In this document: positions 55,584 to 62,936 of the stretch, piece after piece
How positions within the stretch are numbered: position 1 is the stretch's first letter
Layout: every line of letters begins with the position of its first letter
From: Nitrospirota bacterium
Lineage (GTDB): Bacteria; Nitrospirota; Thermodesulfovibrionia; Thermodesulfovibrionales; UBA6898
DNA: 64,000 nucleotides
Reading direction: 5' to 3'
NCBI GenBank assembly: GCA_004321925.1
Contig: SCQH01000008.1
Coordinates: 60,952 to 124,951 of the forward strand
Program-made: the position numbers and the translations under genes
The notes under the pieces: generated by a model
What the model was told of the DNA's origin: nothing
Databases searched by the model: none
Seen by the model: the letters and a program-made list of their open reading frames with translations, nothing else

Positions 55584-56221
55584 GCGATTCAGGTCAGAAT
55601 CAGGCAGCACCCGGGGCCCTGGCCGGCAAAGGACCGGTCATCATAGTGACCGTCTTTTTTTCCCTTCTGACCTTCGTCCTCGGCTATTTTGTCGGAAAGG
55701 CAGGAAACGTCTCAAGACCGGATACGGCCCGTCCGGTCTCTGAAGCCGTTGCGCCGCCTCAACAGGTCCAGGCGGCGCCCCCGGCCGACCTTCCAGCCCC
55801 GGCCTCTGCACTGAAGGAGCCGCCGCGCGAGCCGGCTGCTGAGGAGATCAGACCTTCCGGCCCGGCGCCCGAGGCCCGGCCTGCCGCCCCTGCCGCTGAA
55901 CCGCGGGCGACCCCCAAAGAGTCCGTCAAGGTATCTGCCCCTGAGACCAGGCCCGCTCCTGCTGCTGTCAGGACCGCGGAGGAGCCCACATTTACTGTCC
56001 AGGTGGGCGCATTCAGAAATAAGGCAGAGGCAGAGAGATTCAGGGCGAAATATTCTAAAAAAGGGTATAAAATATATATAAGGCCGGTTAAGGAAAAAAA
56101 GAATATGATATACAAGCTCAGATCAGGAGAGTTCAGGGACAAAAAGGATGCAGAGGTCCTTGCCCTGAAACTCAAAAAAACAGAGGGGCTCACTACCTTT
56201 GTTACCCCTTCCTCTGAATAA
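55580..56221 (+). CDS. SPOR-domain membrane protein
   Basis: A 213-residue type II membrane protein. One helix (VIIVTVFFSLLTFVLGYFVG) is followed by a long Pro/Ala-rich periplasmic linker and a C-terminal SPOR domain (TFTVQVGAFRNKAEAERFRA to the end). SPOR domains bind denuded septal peptidoglycan. The ATGA junction with queA couples them. The stop TAA overlaps the Shine-Dalgarno of phoH. With the SpoIID-like protein it suggests a cell-wall remodelling role. Confidence 0.9.
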   Translation: MSDSGQNQAAPGALAGKGPVIIVTVFFSLLTFVLGYFVGKAGNVSRPDTARPVSEAVAPPQQVQAAPPADLPAPASALKEPPREPAAEEIRPSGPAPEARPAAPAAEPRATPKESVKVSAPETRPAPAAVRTAEEPTFTVQVGAFRNKAEAERFRAKYSKKGYKIYIRPVKEKKNMIYKLRSGEFRDKKDAEVLALKLKKTEGLTTFVTPSSE

Positions 56222-56230
56222 GGAGCTGCT

Positions 56231-57193
56231 ACGGAAACCTTAGTCATCGAGTTCGACAGCGAAAAGCAGTACCCCGATATTTTTAACAGCCTCCTTGAAA
56301 AGAACCTCAGGCTCATTGAAGAGGCCCTTGATATCAAGGCCAGTTCACGGGGCAACAGGATATTCCTCAAGGGCGAGGACGACAAGGTCAGGCAGGCCGA
56401 AAAACTGGTCAAGGACCTCTGTTCCCCGAACTCGCAGCTTTCGAGGCTCAACCCTGAAGAGTTCAGGTACGCGCTCAAATCCCTCTCCGACGGGAGTGCC
56501 GACTCGCTGCAGGAGGCGCTCAGCAGCAACATAGCGGTTGCCTCAAAGCGCCGGTTCGTCGTTCCGAAGACCGATAACCAGAAGACCTATATCGATGCGA
56601 TAAGGAAATATGATATCGTCGTGGGCATCGGCCCCGCAGGCACCGGCAAGACCTATCTTGCCATGGCCATGGCGGTCAGCGCCTTTCTCAGCAAGGAGGT
56701 CAAAAGGATCGTGCTGGCGCGGCCTGCCATCGAAGCAGGGGAAAAGCTCGGGTTCCTGCCCGGGGACATGTACGAAAAGGTGAACCCCTATCTCAGGCCC
56801 CTGTATGATGCCCTTTTTGATATGATGGAGGCCGACAGGGCAGCGACGCTCATTGAACAGGGCATCATCGAGATCGCCCCTCTGGCCTTTATGCGCGGCA
56901 GGACCCTCAATGATTCCTTCATCATCCTCGATGAGGCCCAGAACACGACCGCGGAGCAGATGAAGATGTATCTCACCCGGCTGGGCTTCAATTCGCGGAC
57001 GGTCATCACCGGCGACGTGACCCAGGTGGACCTGCCGCCCGAGAAGACCTCCGGCCTGATCGAGATCACCAAGATCCTTGAGTCTGTCGAAGGCATCAAG
57101 TTCGTCAAGTTCACTGAAAAGGATGTCGTGCGCCACCGGCTTGTCCAGGAGATCGTCAGGGCATATGAGACCTATGAAAAACGAACCACTTAA
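56231..57193 (+). CDS. phoH: PhoH-family ATPase with apparent ACG start codon
   Basis: A 320-residue PhoH/YbeZ NTPase, commonly next to ybeY and linked to rRNA and RNA metabolism. An N-terminal RNA-binding-like region (TLVIEFDSEKQYPDIF) leads to the P-loop GIGPAGTGKTYLAMAMA, VLARPAIEAGEKLGFLPG and FIILDEAQNTT. The frame is open from the preceding SPOR stop (56219-56221) with no ATG, GTG or TTG before the conserved N-terminal residues. ACG 56231 lies 5 nt after a perfect AAGGAG and matches where the family methionine would be. A start at the first downstream ATG would remove most of the domain. It overlaps pgpH by 20 nt. Confidence 0.9.
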   Translation, partial: TETLVIEFDSEKQYPDIFNSLLEKNLRLIEEALDIKASSRGNRIFLKGEDDKVRQAEKLVKDLCSPNSQLSRLNPEEFRYALKSLSDGSADSLQEALSSNIAVASKRRFVVPKTDNQKTYIDAIRKYDIVVGIGPAGTGKTYLAMAMAVSAFLSKEVKRIVLARPAIEAGEKLGFLPGDMYEKVNPYLRPLYDALFDMMEADRAATLIEQGIIEIAPLAFMRGRTLNDSFIILDEAQNTTAEQMKMYLTRLGFNSRTVITGDVTQVDLPPEKTSGLIEITKILESVEGIKFVKFTEKDVVRHRLVQEIVRAYETYEKRTT

Positions 57194-58712
57194 GAAGACC
57201 CTCGCCCTGACCGGGCTCCGCGAGTCCCTGCCGAAGATCCTCTTCTTTATAGCAGCCTCGCTTGCGGTCTCCCTGTCGGTCCTGGTCGACCTCAGCCTGC
57301 AGAAACTGGTCGGCGGGTCCCTCATCGCCTTTGTGATGCTGTTCTTCCTCTACCGGGACATCATGCGCTATAAACCGCTCTATATCACCAACTACAACAT
57401 GCTTCTGCTGCTCGTCCTGATGATCGTCAGCACCCTCATCATCGGACGTGTCTTTGAGTACCTCCTGAAGAACCTTTCGATCGGCACAGGGTTCCTCGCA
57501 CTCGACACGGTCGTCTTCGGCATCCCTATAGCGGCCGGGGCCATGCTCGTCACCCTGCTCTTTGATTTTCATTCCGCGATCACCTTTTCCTTCACCATCA
57601 GCCTGCTTACCGGCTACTGGCTGCAGGACGCCTCGTACCCTATCTATACCTTTGCCGGAAGCCTGACAGCCGCCTTCAGCGTCATACGCTGCAAGAGGAG
57701 ATCGGCCATCCTGAGGGGCGGTTTTTATGTCGCCCTGGCAAATATCCTCATCGCACTCATCCTGCTCCTTTCCCGGGGCGATCTCTTCACTGAAAAGGCC
57801 TTCTCGGCCATGGCCTTTGCGGTCTTTGCCGGCATCACGGTCTCGTCGATCGTTTCGATGATACTTCCGCTGCTTGAGTATCTCTTCAAGATCACGACTG
57901 ACATCAGCCTGCTGGAGCTGCTCGACCTGAACCAGCCTGCCATGAAGGCCCTGATGGTCAATGCCCCCGGCACCTACCACCACAGCGTTATAGTCGGGAA
58001 TCTCGTCGAGGCGGCCGCTGAAGAGGTCGGGGTCAATCCCCTGCTGGGCAGGGTCACGGCCTACTATCATGATATCGGGAAGGTGAAGATGCCTGAATAT
58101 TTTGTCGAAAATCAGAGCGGCTCCCCGAGCAAGCATGACAAACTGACCCCGCATATGAGCAGCATGATCATCACGAACCATGTCAAGGAAGGAGTTGAAC
58201 TGGCCCGCCAGTCCAAGCTCCCGGAGTCGATCATCGACATCATCAAACAGCACCACGGCACCTCGATCATCACCTACTTCTATCAAAAGGCGCGGGAACA
58301 GGACCATGACAGCAGCACGGTGGAGGAGGATTACAAGTATCCCGGGCCGAAGCCGCAGACACGGGTCGCTGCCCTGGTCATGATGGCCGATGCGGTCGAG
58401 GCCTCATCCCGTGTCCTGACAGATCCGACCCCGGCCCGGATATCCGCCCTGGTCGATAAGATCATCAACCATATCTTCCTCGACGGCCAGCTCGACGAAT
58501 GCGAACTGACCCTCAAGGATATCTCCGCCATCAAAAAGAAGTTCACCTATATCCTGACAGGCATATTCCATAAGAGGATCGACTACCCGGGATTTAATTT
58601 CAATAATGTCCATACTCATATCGAACATCCAAAGAACGAAAAAGCCGGACCAGCAGAGGATAAGAAGGGATTTAGACAGGGCATTGCAGCTGCTCGGGCT
58701 TCAGACGTCTGA
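57174..58712 (+). CDS. 7TM-HD phosphohydrolase (PgpH-like, short form)
   Basis: 512 residues: about seven to eight N-terminal helices (residues 15-260) and a C-terminal HD domain with NAPGTYHHSVIVGNLVEAAA, YYHDIGKVKMPEYF and IKQHHGTS. The family includes the c-di-AMP phosphodiesterase PgpH. PgpH of Firmicutes has a large extracellular domain before the helices; that domain is absent here. I start it at ATG 57174, inside the phoH end. Its final 107 bases overlap ybeY. Confidence 0.88.
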   Translation: MKNEPLKKTLALTGLRESLPKILFFIAASLAVSLSVLVDLSLQKLVGGSLIAFVMLFFLYRDIMRYKPLYITNYNMLLLLVLMIVSTLIIGRVFEYLLKNLSIGTGFLALDTVVFGIPIAAGAMLVTLLFDFHSAITFSFTISLLTGYWLQDASYPIYTFAGSLTAAFSVIRCKRRSAILRGGFYVALANILIALILLLSRGDLFTEKAFSAMAFAVFAGITVSSIVSMILPLLEYLFKITTDISLLELLDLNQPAMKALMVNAPGTYHHSVIVGNLVEAAAEEVGVNPLLGRVTAYYHDIGKVKMPEYFVENQSGSPSKHDKLTPHMSSMIITNHVKEGVELARQSKLPESIIDIIKQHHGTSIITYFYQKAREQDHDSSTVEEDYKYPGPKPQTRVAALVMMADAVEASSRVLTDPTPARISALVDKIINHIFLDGQLDECELTLKDISAIKKKFTYILTGIFHKRIDYPGFNFNNVHTHIEHPKNEKAGPAEDKKGFRQGIAAARASDV

Positions 58713-59046
58713 ACTCAGCATCCTGTTCGTCGGGAACAGGAGGATGAGAGATCTCAATTATCGCTACCGGGGGCTGGACAAGACAACCGACGTCCTGTCG
58801 TTCCCGCTGACCGGCGGCCTGACAGCAGGCGTCCCGGCGCTGCTGGGCGACATCGTCGTCTGCATTCCAAAGGCGCTGCTCCAGGCTCAGGAGTACAACG
58901 TCCTTTTTTACGAAGAGGTCCTGCGGCTGCTCATCCATGGCCTTCTGCACCTTGTCGGGTACGATCACGAGAAAAGCCCCTATCAGCGGGCGCGCATGGA
59001 GAAAAAGGAGAGGGAACTGCTCGATGCCATTGCGGAAATGGATTAA
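58606..59046 (+). CDS. ybeY: Endoribonuclease / rRNA maturation factor YbeY
   Basis: A 146-residue zinc-dependent YbeY needed for 16S rRNA 3' maturation. The start SILISNIQRTKK matches the family N-terminus, RYRGLDKTTDVLSFPL is the central motif, and HGLLHLVGYDHEK provides the metal-binding histidines. The start lies 107 nt inside pgpH, unusually deep for a same-strand overlap, yet the residues encoded there look conserved. The phoH-pgpH-ybeY order is common. Confidence 0.95.
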   Translation: MSILISNIQRTKKPDQQRIRRDLDRALQLLGLQTSELSILFVGNRRMRDLNYRYRGLDKTTDVLSFPLTGGLTAGVPALLGDIVVCIPKALLQAQEYNVLFYEEVLRLLIHGLLHLVGYDHEKSPYQRARMEKKERELLDAIAEMD

Positions 59047-59722
59047 AAGCGCTAATTTCGCGATCGAGGGGATACTGCACGGTGCGCGGACCCAGCGCCA
59101 CCTCAGGTACCATCTTTTTTCAGCTGCAGCCGTCCTCGTCCTGAGCTATGTCCTGGGGGTGCCCAAGTCCGAATTCATCATGCTCTCCCTTGCCGTCATC
59201 ATCGTCCTGTCTGCCGAGATGATGAACAGCGCGATCGAGACCATGGTGGACCTGCTCTCTCCCGAATACTCGGAAAAGGCCCGCATAGCAAAGGACATCG
59301 CTGCCGGGTCGGTCCTCATCGCCGCCTTCGGGGCCGCTGTCCTGGGCTATATCATCCTCTTTCCGCATATCCAGGCCTTCTTCCGCGAAGGCCTCTCCGT
59401 GGCCAGGCACTCCAAGGAAGAGATCGTCCTAATCTCGCTGATACTCGTGCTGATAACGGTCATCATAGCCAAGGCACATTTCGGCAAGGGCCATCCCCTG
59501 AGCGGAGGCATGCCCAGCGGCCATTCGGCCCTGGCCTTCTCTGTCTGGGTCAGCGTCACCTACATCACTGAAAGTTTTGTCACCTCGGTGCTCTGCTTCA
59601 TCCTTGCTTGCGCGATAGCCCAGAGCAGGATATCGGTAAAGGTCCACTCCGCCCTTGAGGTCGTAGCCGGCGCCATGCTTGGCTCCCTGCTCACCTTCTG
59701 CCTGTTCAAGCTTTTTTCCTGA
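59024..59722 (+). CDS. Fusion of DgkA-type lipid kinase and PAP2 phosphatase
   Basis: A 232-residue membrane protein. Residues ~1-110 are a prokaryotic diacylglycerol/undecaprenol kinase with the catalytic segment SAEMMNSAIETMVDLL and EKARIAKDIAAGSVL. Residues ~130-232 are a PAP2 phosphatase with MPSGHSALAFS and SRISVKVHSALEVVAGAMLG. The first PAP2 motif, usually K-x6-R-P, reads KAHFGKGHP, so Arg is replaced by His. It starts at ATG 59024, 23 nt inside ybeY. Probable substrate is undecaprenol/undecaprenyl phosphate. Whether the phosphatase is active is uncertain. Confidence 0.88.
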   Translation: MPLRKWIKSANFAIEGILHGARTQRHLRYHLFSAAAVLVLSYVLGVPKSEFIMLSLAVIIVLSAEMMNSAIETMVDLLSPEYSEKARIAKDIAAGSVLIAAFGAAVLGYIILFPHIQAFFREGLSVARHSKEEIVLISLILVLITVIIAKAHFGKGHPLSGGMPSGHSALAFSVWVSVTYITESFVTSVLCFILACAIAQSRISVKVHSALEVVAGAMLGSLLTFCLFKLFS

Positions 59723-60002
59723 ATAATAACAGTATTTTTGTTAGCAGTCGCGGCACTTACTAAGGTGTTCATAAGAATGAAAACATTAACCGGAAAATCC
59801 CTCCTGGCCTCCCTTTGCCAACCGACAGTAGGTGCTCTTAAGCAAGGGAGGTATCATGCCCCTCTTTGGCAAAGAGGGGTGAGGGGAGATTTTTGAATGT
59901 GTCAGCTTACTTACCACCTTATTAGTATGTAAGAAGCGTTAGAAGCGCTGCACGAGGAAGTTCAAAAAAACCGGAAGCAGTAAAGGTGAAGCAGCGGCAG
60001 GA
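59723..60002. other. Intergenic region with dispersed-repeat-like structure
   Basis: 280 bases between the convergent dgkA-PAP2 and fabD genes. No gene is seen. The centre is a composite inverted repeat (59794-59894). Outside it, CTTACTAAGGTG (59757-59768) and CACCTTATTAGTATGTAAG (59916-59934) are imperfectly complementary, so the inverted structure may extend across most of the gap. Confidence 0.6.
59794..59894. repeat. Composite inverted-repeat element (REP/MITE-like)
   Basis: About 101 bp bounded by AAAATCC and ATTTTT. The left arm AAAATCCCTCCTGGCCTCCC plus TTTGCCAA is imperfectly complementary to the right arm TTGGCAAAGAGGGGTGAGGG plus GAGATTTTT. Inside are two hairpins: CCTCCCTTTGC with GCAAGGGAGG, and a 9-bp CCCCTCTTT / AAAGAGGGG with loop GGC. 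This structure resembles intergenic palindromic repeats found in many copies in bacterial genomes. No second copy is seen here. Confidence 0.75.
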
Positions 60003-60932
60003 TCAGGCGGTCAGGCCCTGGATCGTCTTGTCGAGGCTTGCGCTGTCTTCGACATTAAATATCCTGACAGAAGATGAGATGCGCTTTACGAGGCCCGACA
60101 GCACCCTGCCCGGACCGACTTCGACATAGGTATCGATCCCGCTCTCGGTCATGGCCCGTACCGAGTCCTCCCAGAGGAGCGGACTGTTAAGCTGCTTTAT
60201 CAGGGATACCTTTATCCTGTCCCCGTTCGTCAGGAACATCGCATCGGCGTTATTCACGACAGGAACCGCAGGGGTGGCAAATCTGAGCGACTCCAGAAGC
60301 TCTCCCAGCCTTTTTGAGGCCCCGACCATGAGGGTGCAGTGGGAAGGCGCACTGACAGCAAGCGCCACAACCTTACGGGCCCCGGCCTCAGTGGCAAGCG
60401 CCATGGCCTCTTCAACGGCCTCCTTCTCTCCGGCGATGACGATCTGACCAGGGCAGTTGTAATTTGCCGGTGATACATACCCCGACCTGACCGACAGGCA
60501 GATACGGTCCATCACGTCCCTGGAGATGCCGATGATCGCGGCCATGAGCCCTTTGCCCTCAGGTACGGCCTCCTGCATGAATGTGCCCCTCTTCTCGGTC
60601 AGCCCGGCCGCATCCGAAAAAGGCAGAACCCCGGCTGCAACGATGGCAGAATATTCACCCAGGCTATGCCCCGCAACGACATCAGGGGTGATGCCCTTTG
60701 CCTGCAGGACCTTATAGGCGGCTATGCTTGCGGTCAGGAGGCAGGGCTGCGTCCTGAAGGTCTTGTTCAACTCGTCCTTCGGACCGTTGAAGCTCAGGTC
60801 GCTGACATCATAGCCCAGGGCTGCCGAGGCCTCGTCATAGACCGTCCTGGCCTCTTCAAAATTATCGCAAAGGTCCTTCCCCATGCCGACGACCTGGGAA
60901 CCCTGACCCGGAAACAGAAAGGCCGTCTTCAC
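60003..60932 (-). CDS. fabD: Malonyl-CoA:acyl-carrier-protein transacylase
   Basis: A 309-residue transacylase loading malonyl units onto ACP for fatty-acid synthesis. It starts KTAFLFPGQGSQVVGMGK, has the nucleophile elbow GHSLGEYSA and the catalytic His in APSHCTLM. Its ATG overlaps the etfA stop (ATGA), an odd neighbour because etf genes serve fatty-acid oxidation. No other fab gene is visible downstream. Confidence 0.97.
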   Translation of the reverse strand: MKTAFLFPGQGSQVVGMGKDLCDNFEEARTVYDEASAALGYDVSDLSFNGPKDELNKTFRTQPCLLTASIAAYKVLQAKGITPDVVAGHSLGEYSAIVAAGVLPFSDAAGLTEKRGTFMQEAVPEGKGLMAAIIGISRDVMDRICLSVRSGYVSPANYNCPGQIVIAGEKEAVEEAMALATEAGARKVVALAVSAPSHCTLMVGASKRLGELLESLRFATPAVPVVNNADAMFLTNGDRIKVSLIKQLNSPLLWEDSVRAMTESGIDTYVEVGPGRVLSGLVKRISSSVRIFNVEDSASLDKTIQGLTA

Positions 60933-62116
60933 AGACCTTTTGCCTCCCTGATCTTCCTGGTAAGCAGGGGGATGATCTCCGCGATCTCACCAACGATCCC
61001 GTAGGTCGCTATATTGAATATCGGGGCCTCCGGATTCTTGTTTATCGCAATGATGATGTCCGACGACTGCATCCCGACAACATGCTGTACTGCCCCGGAT
61101 ATCCCGCAGGCGATATAGATCTTCGGGCCGACGGTCTTGCCGGTCTGGCCGACCTGGTGGCGATAGGGTATCCAGCCTTCATCGACAGCCCCCCGGGACG
61201 CCCCGATGCTGGCGCCGAGCGCATCCGCAAGCTCAAAGAGGAGGGCAAAGCCCTTCTCGCCGCCAACCCCTCTGCCGCCGGCAACAATGATGTTCGCATC
61301 GGCAAGATTAACAGCGACCTCAGAAACCTCCCTGATGGTCTCAACAACGCGTGTCCTCGATACGGCCTGAGCGGCACTGACCGGGATGATCTCTCCCTTT
61401 CTGTCAGAGGCATACTCGGCCGGCTTCATCACCCGCGGCCTGACCGTGGCCATCTGGGGCCGGGTATGAGGACAGAGGATCGTGGCCATAATATTGCCGC
61501 CGAAGGCAGGCCGCACCTGCAGAAGGTCCCTGGTCTCCGGGTCGATCTCAAGCGAGGTGCAGTCCGCAGTCAGCCCGGTATGGAGCCTCGCAGCTATCCG
61601 GGGGATGAACGAACGGCCTATCGCCGTTGCCCCCGCAAGGACTATCTCCGGTCTATGCTCGGTGATCAGGTCGGCAAGCAGTCTTGCATATGGCTCATCG
61701 TTGAAATTCGCTACGCTGTCATCGGCACAGTAATAGACACGGTCGGCGCCCCAGCGGATAAGCTCCTCAGGTCCCGGCCCGACCTTCCCGAAGAGCACGG
61801 CCGACAGGTCCGTCCCCAGTTGGCCGGCAAGCCGCCTGCCTGCGCCAAGCAGTTCCAGGGATACGCCGGCGATGACACCGTCCCGCTGTTCCGCAAAGAC
61901 CCAGACGCCGCTGCCCTGCCCTTTTTCCTTCTGGTCTGAAGCCTCTGCCACCTCGGATATCGCGCCTTCCGGGCAGACACCCAGGCATGCCCTGCAGAGC
62001 TGACAGAGGGGCGTTATCTGGGCCCGCTCTTCATGCAGAACGATCGCATCATAGGGGCAGGACGAGATGCAGAGACTGCATCCGGTGCATTTTTCCCGAT
62101 TGACCTTTATAAACAT
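60929..62116 (-). CDS. etfA: Electron transfer flavoprotein alpha subunit with N-terminal 2[4Fe-4S] ferredoxin domain
   Basis: 395 residues. Residues 1-60 form a ferredoxin with two clusters (CTGCSLCISSCP and CQLCRACLGVCP). The rest is EtfA: IVLAGATAIGRSFIPRIAA, then the FAD domain with GGRGVGGEKGF, SRGAVDEGWIPYRHQVGQTG and YIACGISGAVQH. Ferredoxin-fused EtfA occurs in anaerobes, for example in caffeyl-CoA reductase-type flavin-based bifurcating complexes. It overlaps etfB by 10 nt and fabD by 4 nt. Confidence 0.95.
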   Translation of the reverse strand: MFIKVNREKCTGCSLCISSCPYDAIVLHEERAQITPLCQLCRACLGVCPEGAISEVAEASDQKEKGQGSGVWVFAEQRDGVIAGVSLELLGAGRRLAGQLGTDLSAVLFGKVGPGPEELIRWGADRVYYCADDSVANFNDEPYARLLADLITEHRPEIVLAGATAIGRSFIPRIAARLHTGLTADCTSLEIDPETRDLLQVRPAFGGNIMATILCPHTRPQMATVRPRVMKPAEYASDRKGEIIPVSAAQAVSRTRVVETIREVSEVAVNLADANIIVAGGRGVGGEKGFALLFELADALGASIGASRGAVDEGWIPYRHQVGQTGKTVGPKIYIACGISGAVQHVVGMQSSDIIIAINKNPEAPIFNIATYGIVGEIAEIIPLLTRKIREAKGL

Positions 62117-62889
62117 TTCATGGCCGCCAGTTCTTTGACAAGCTGATCAATGCTCTCCTCCGCTGTCCCGGAGAGCATCATCCTGTTCGTCTTTGCCTCA
62201 GGTGCGAAGATATTTTTGACCTGTGTCGGAGATCCCTTAAGCCCCAGGCTGTTCTCATCGGCCTTGAGGTCTGCAGCGGTCAGCCGGATGATCGCGGCCT
62301 TCTTGGCCGCCATCTTTCCCTTTAAGGACGGCATTCTCGGAATATTCAGTTCCCTGACCACCGTCAGGAGCACCGGCACAGCCGATTCCACGACATCATA
62401 CCCGTCATCCATGAGTCTCTGAACGACGATCCTGTTATTCGTGACCTCGTCGATCTTGCGCACATACGCCACATGCGGCATATCAAGGAACTCAGCCATC
62501 TCAGGCCCGACCTGCGCGGTATCGCCGTCGATCGCCTGCTTGCCGCAGAGGATGATATCGGCCCCGATATGCTCGACAGCCTTACAGAGGGTATAGGCGG
62601 TCGCCCAGGTATCGGACCCGGCAAAAAGCCTGTCGGTCACGAGCACTGCCTTGTCCACTCCCATCGAGATGGCCTCGCGCAGGGCAGCCTCTGCCTGGGG
62701 CGGCCCCATGGTGAGTGCGGTCACCTCGCCGCCGGCCGTCTCCCTGATCTGCAGGGCGGCCTCCAGGGCATGCATGTCATAGGGATTGATGATGCTTGGA
62801 ACCCCGTCCCTCACCAGCGTATTCGTTTCAGGATTGATCCTGACCTCTGCCGTGTCAGGGACCTGTTTTATGCATACAACGATCTTCAC
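62107..62889 (-). CDS. etfB: Electron transfer flavoprotein beta subunit
   Basis: 260 residues starting at GTG (KIVVCIKQVPDTAEVRINPE) after GGAGGAA. NPYDMHALEAAL, ALTMGPPQAEAALREAISMG and CGKQAIDGDTAQVGPEMAE are canonical. Together with EtfA it transfers electrons from the acyl-CoA dehydrogenase encoded upstream; bifurcation or confurcation with ferredoxin is possible. Confidence 0.97.
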   Translation of the reverse strand: MKIVVCIKQVPDTAEVRINPETNTLVRDGVPSIINPYDMHALEAALQIRETAGGEVTALTMGPPQAEAALREAISMGVDKAVLVTDRLFAGSDTWATAYTLCKAVEHIGADIILCGKQAIDGDTAQVGPEMAEFLDMPHVAYVRKIDEVTNNRIVVQRLMDDGYDVVESAVPVLLTVVRELNIPRMPSLKGKMAAKKAAIIRLTAADLKADENSLGLKGSPTQVKNIFAPEAKTNRMMLSGTAEESIDQLVKELAAMKCL

Positions 62890-62936
62890 ACTATTGTTCC
62901 TCCGGCCTTAATAAGAGTATTCGGGCAGCGTACGGA

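Noticed and set aside
57156..58307. 383-residue open frame antisense to the 7TM-HD gene
   Set aside because: Asp/Gly/Arg-rich shadow of a membrane protein gene; no conserved motif.
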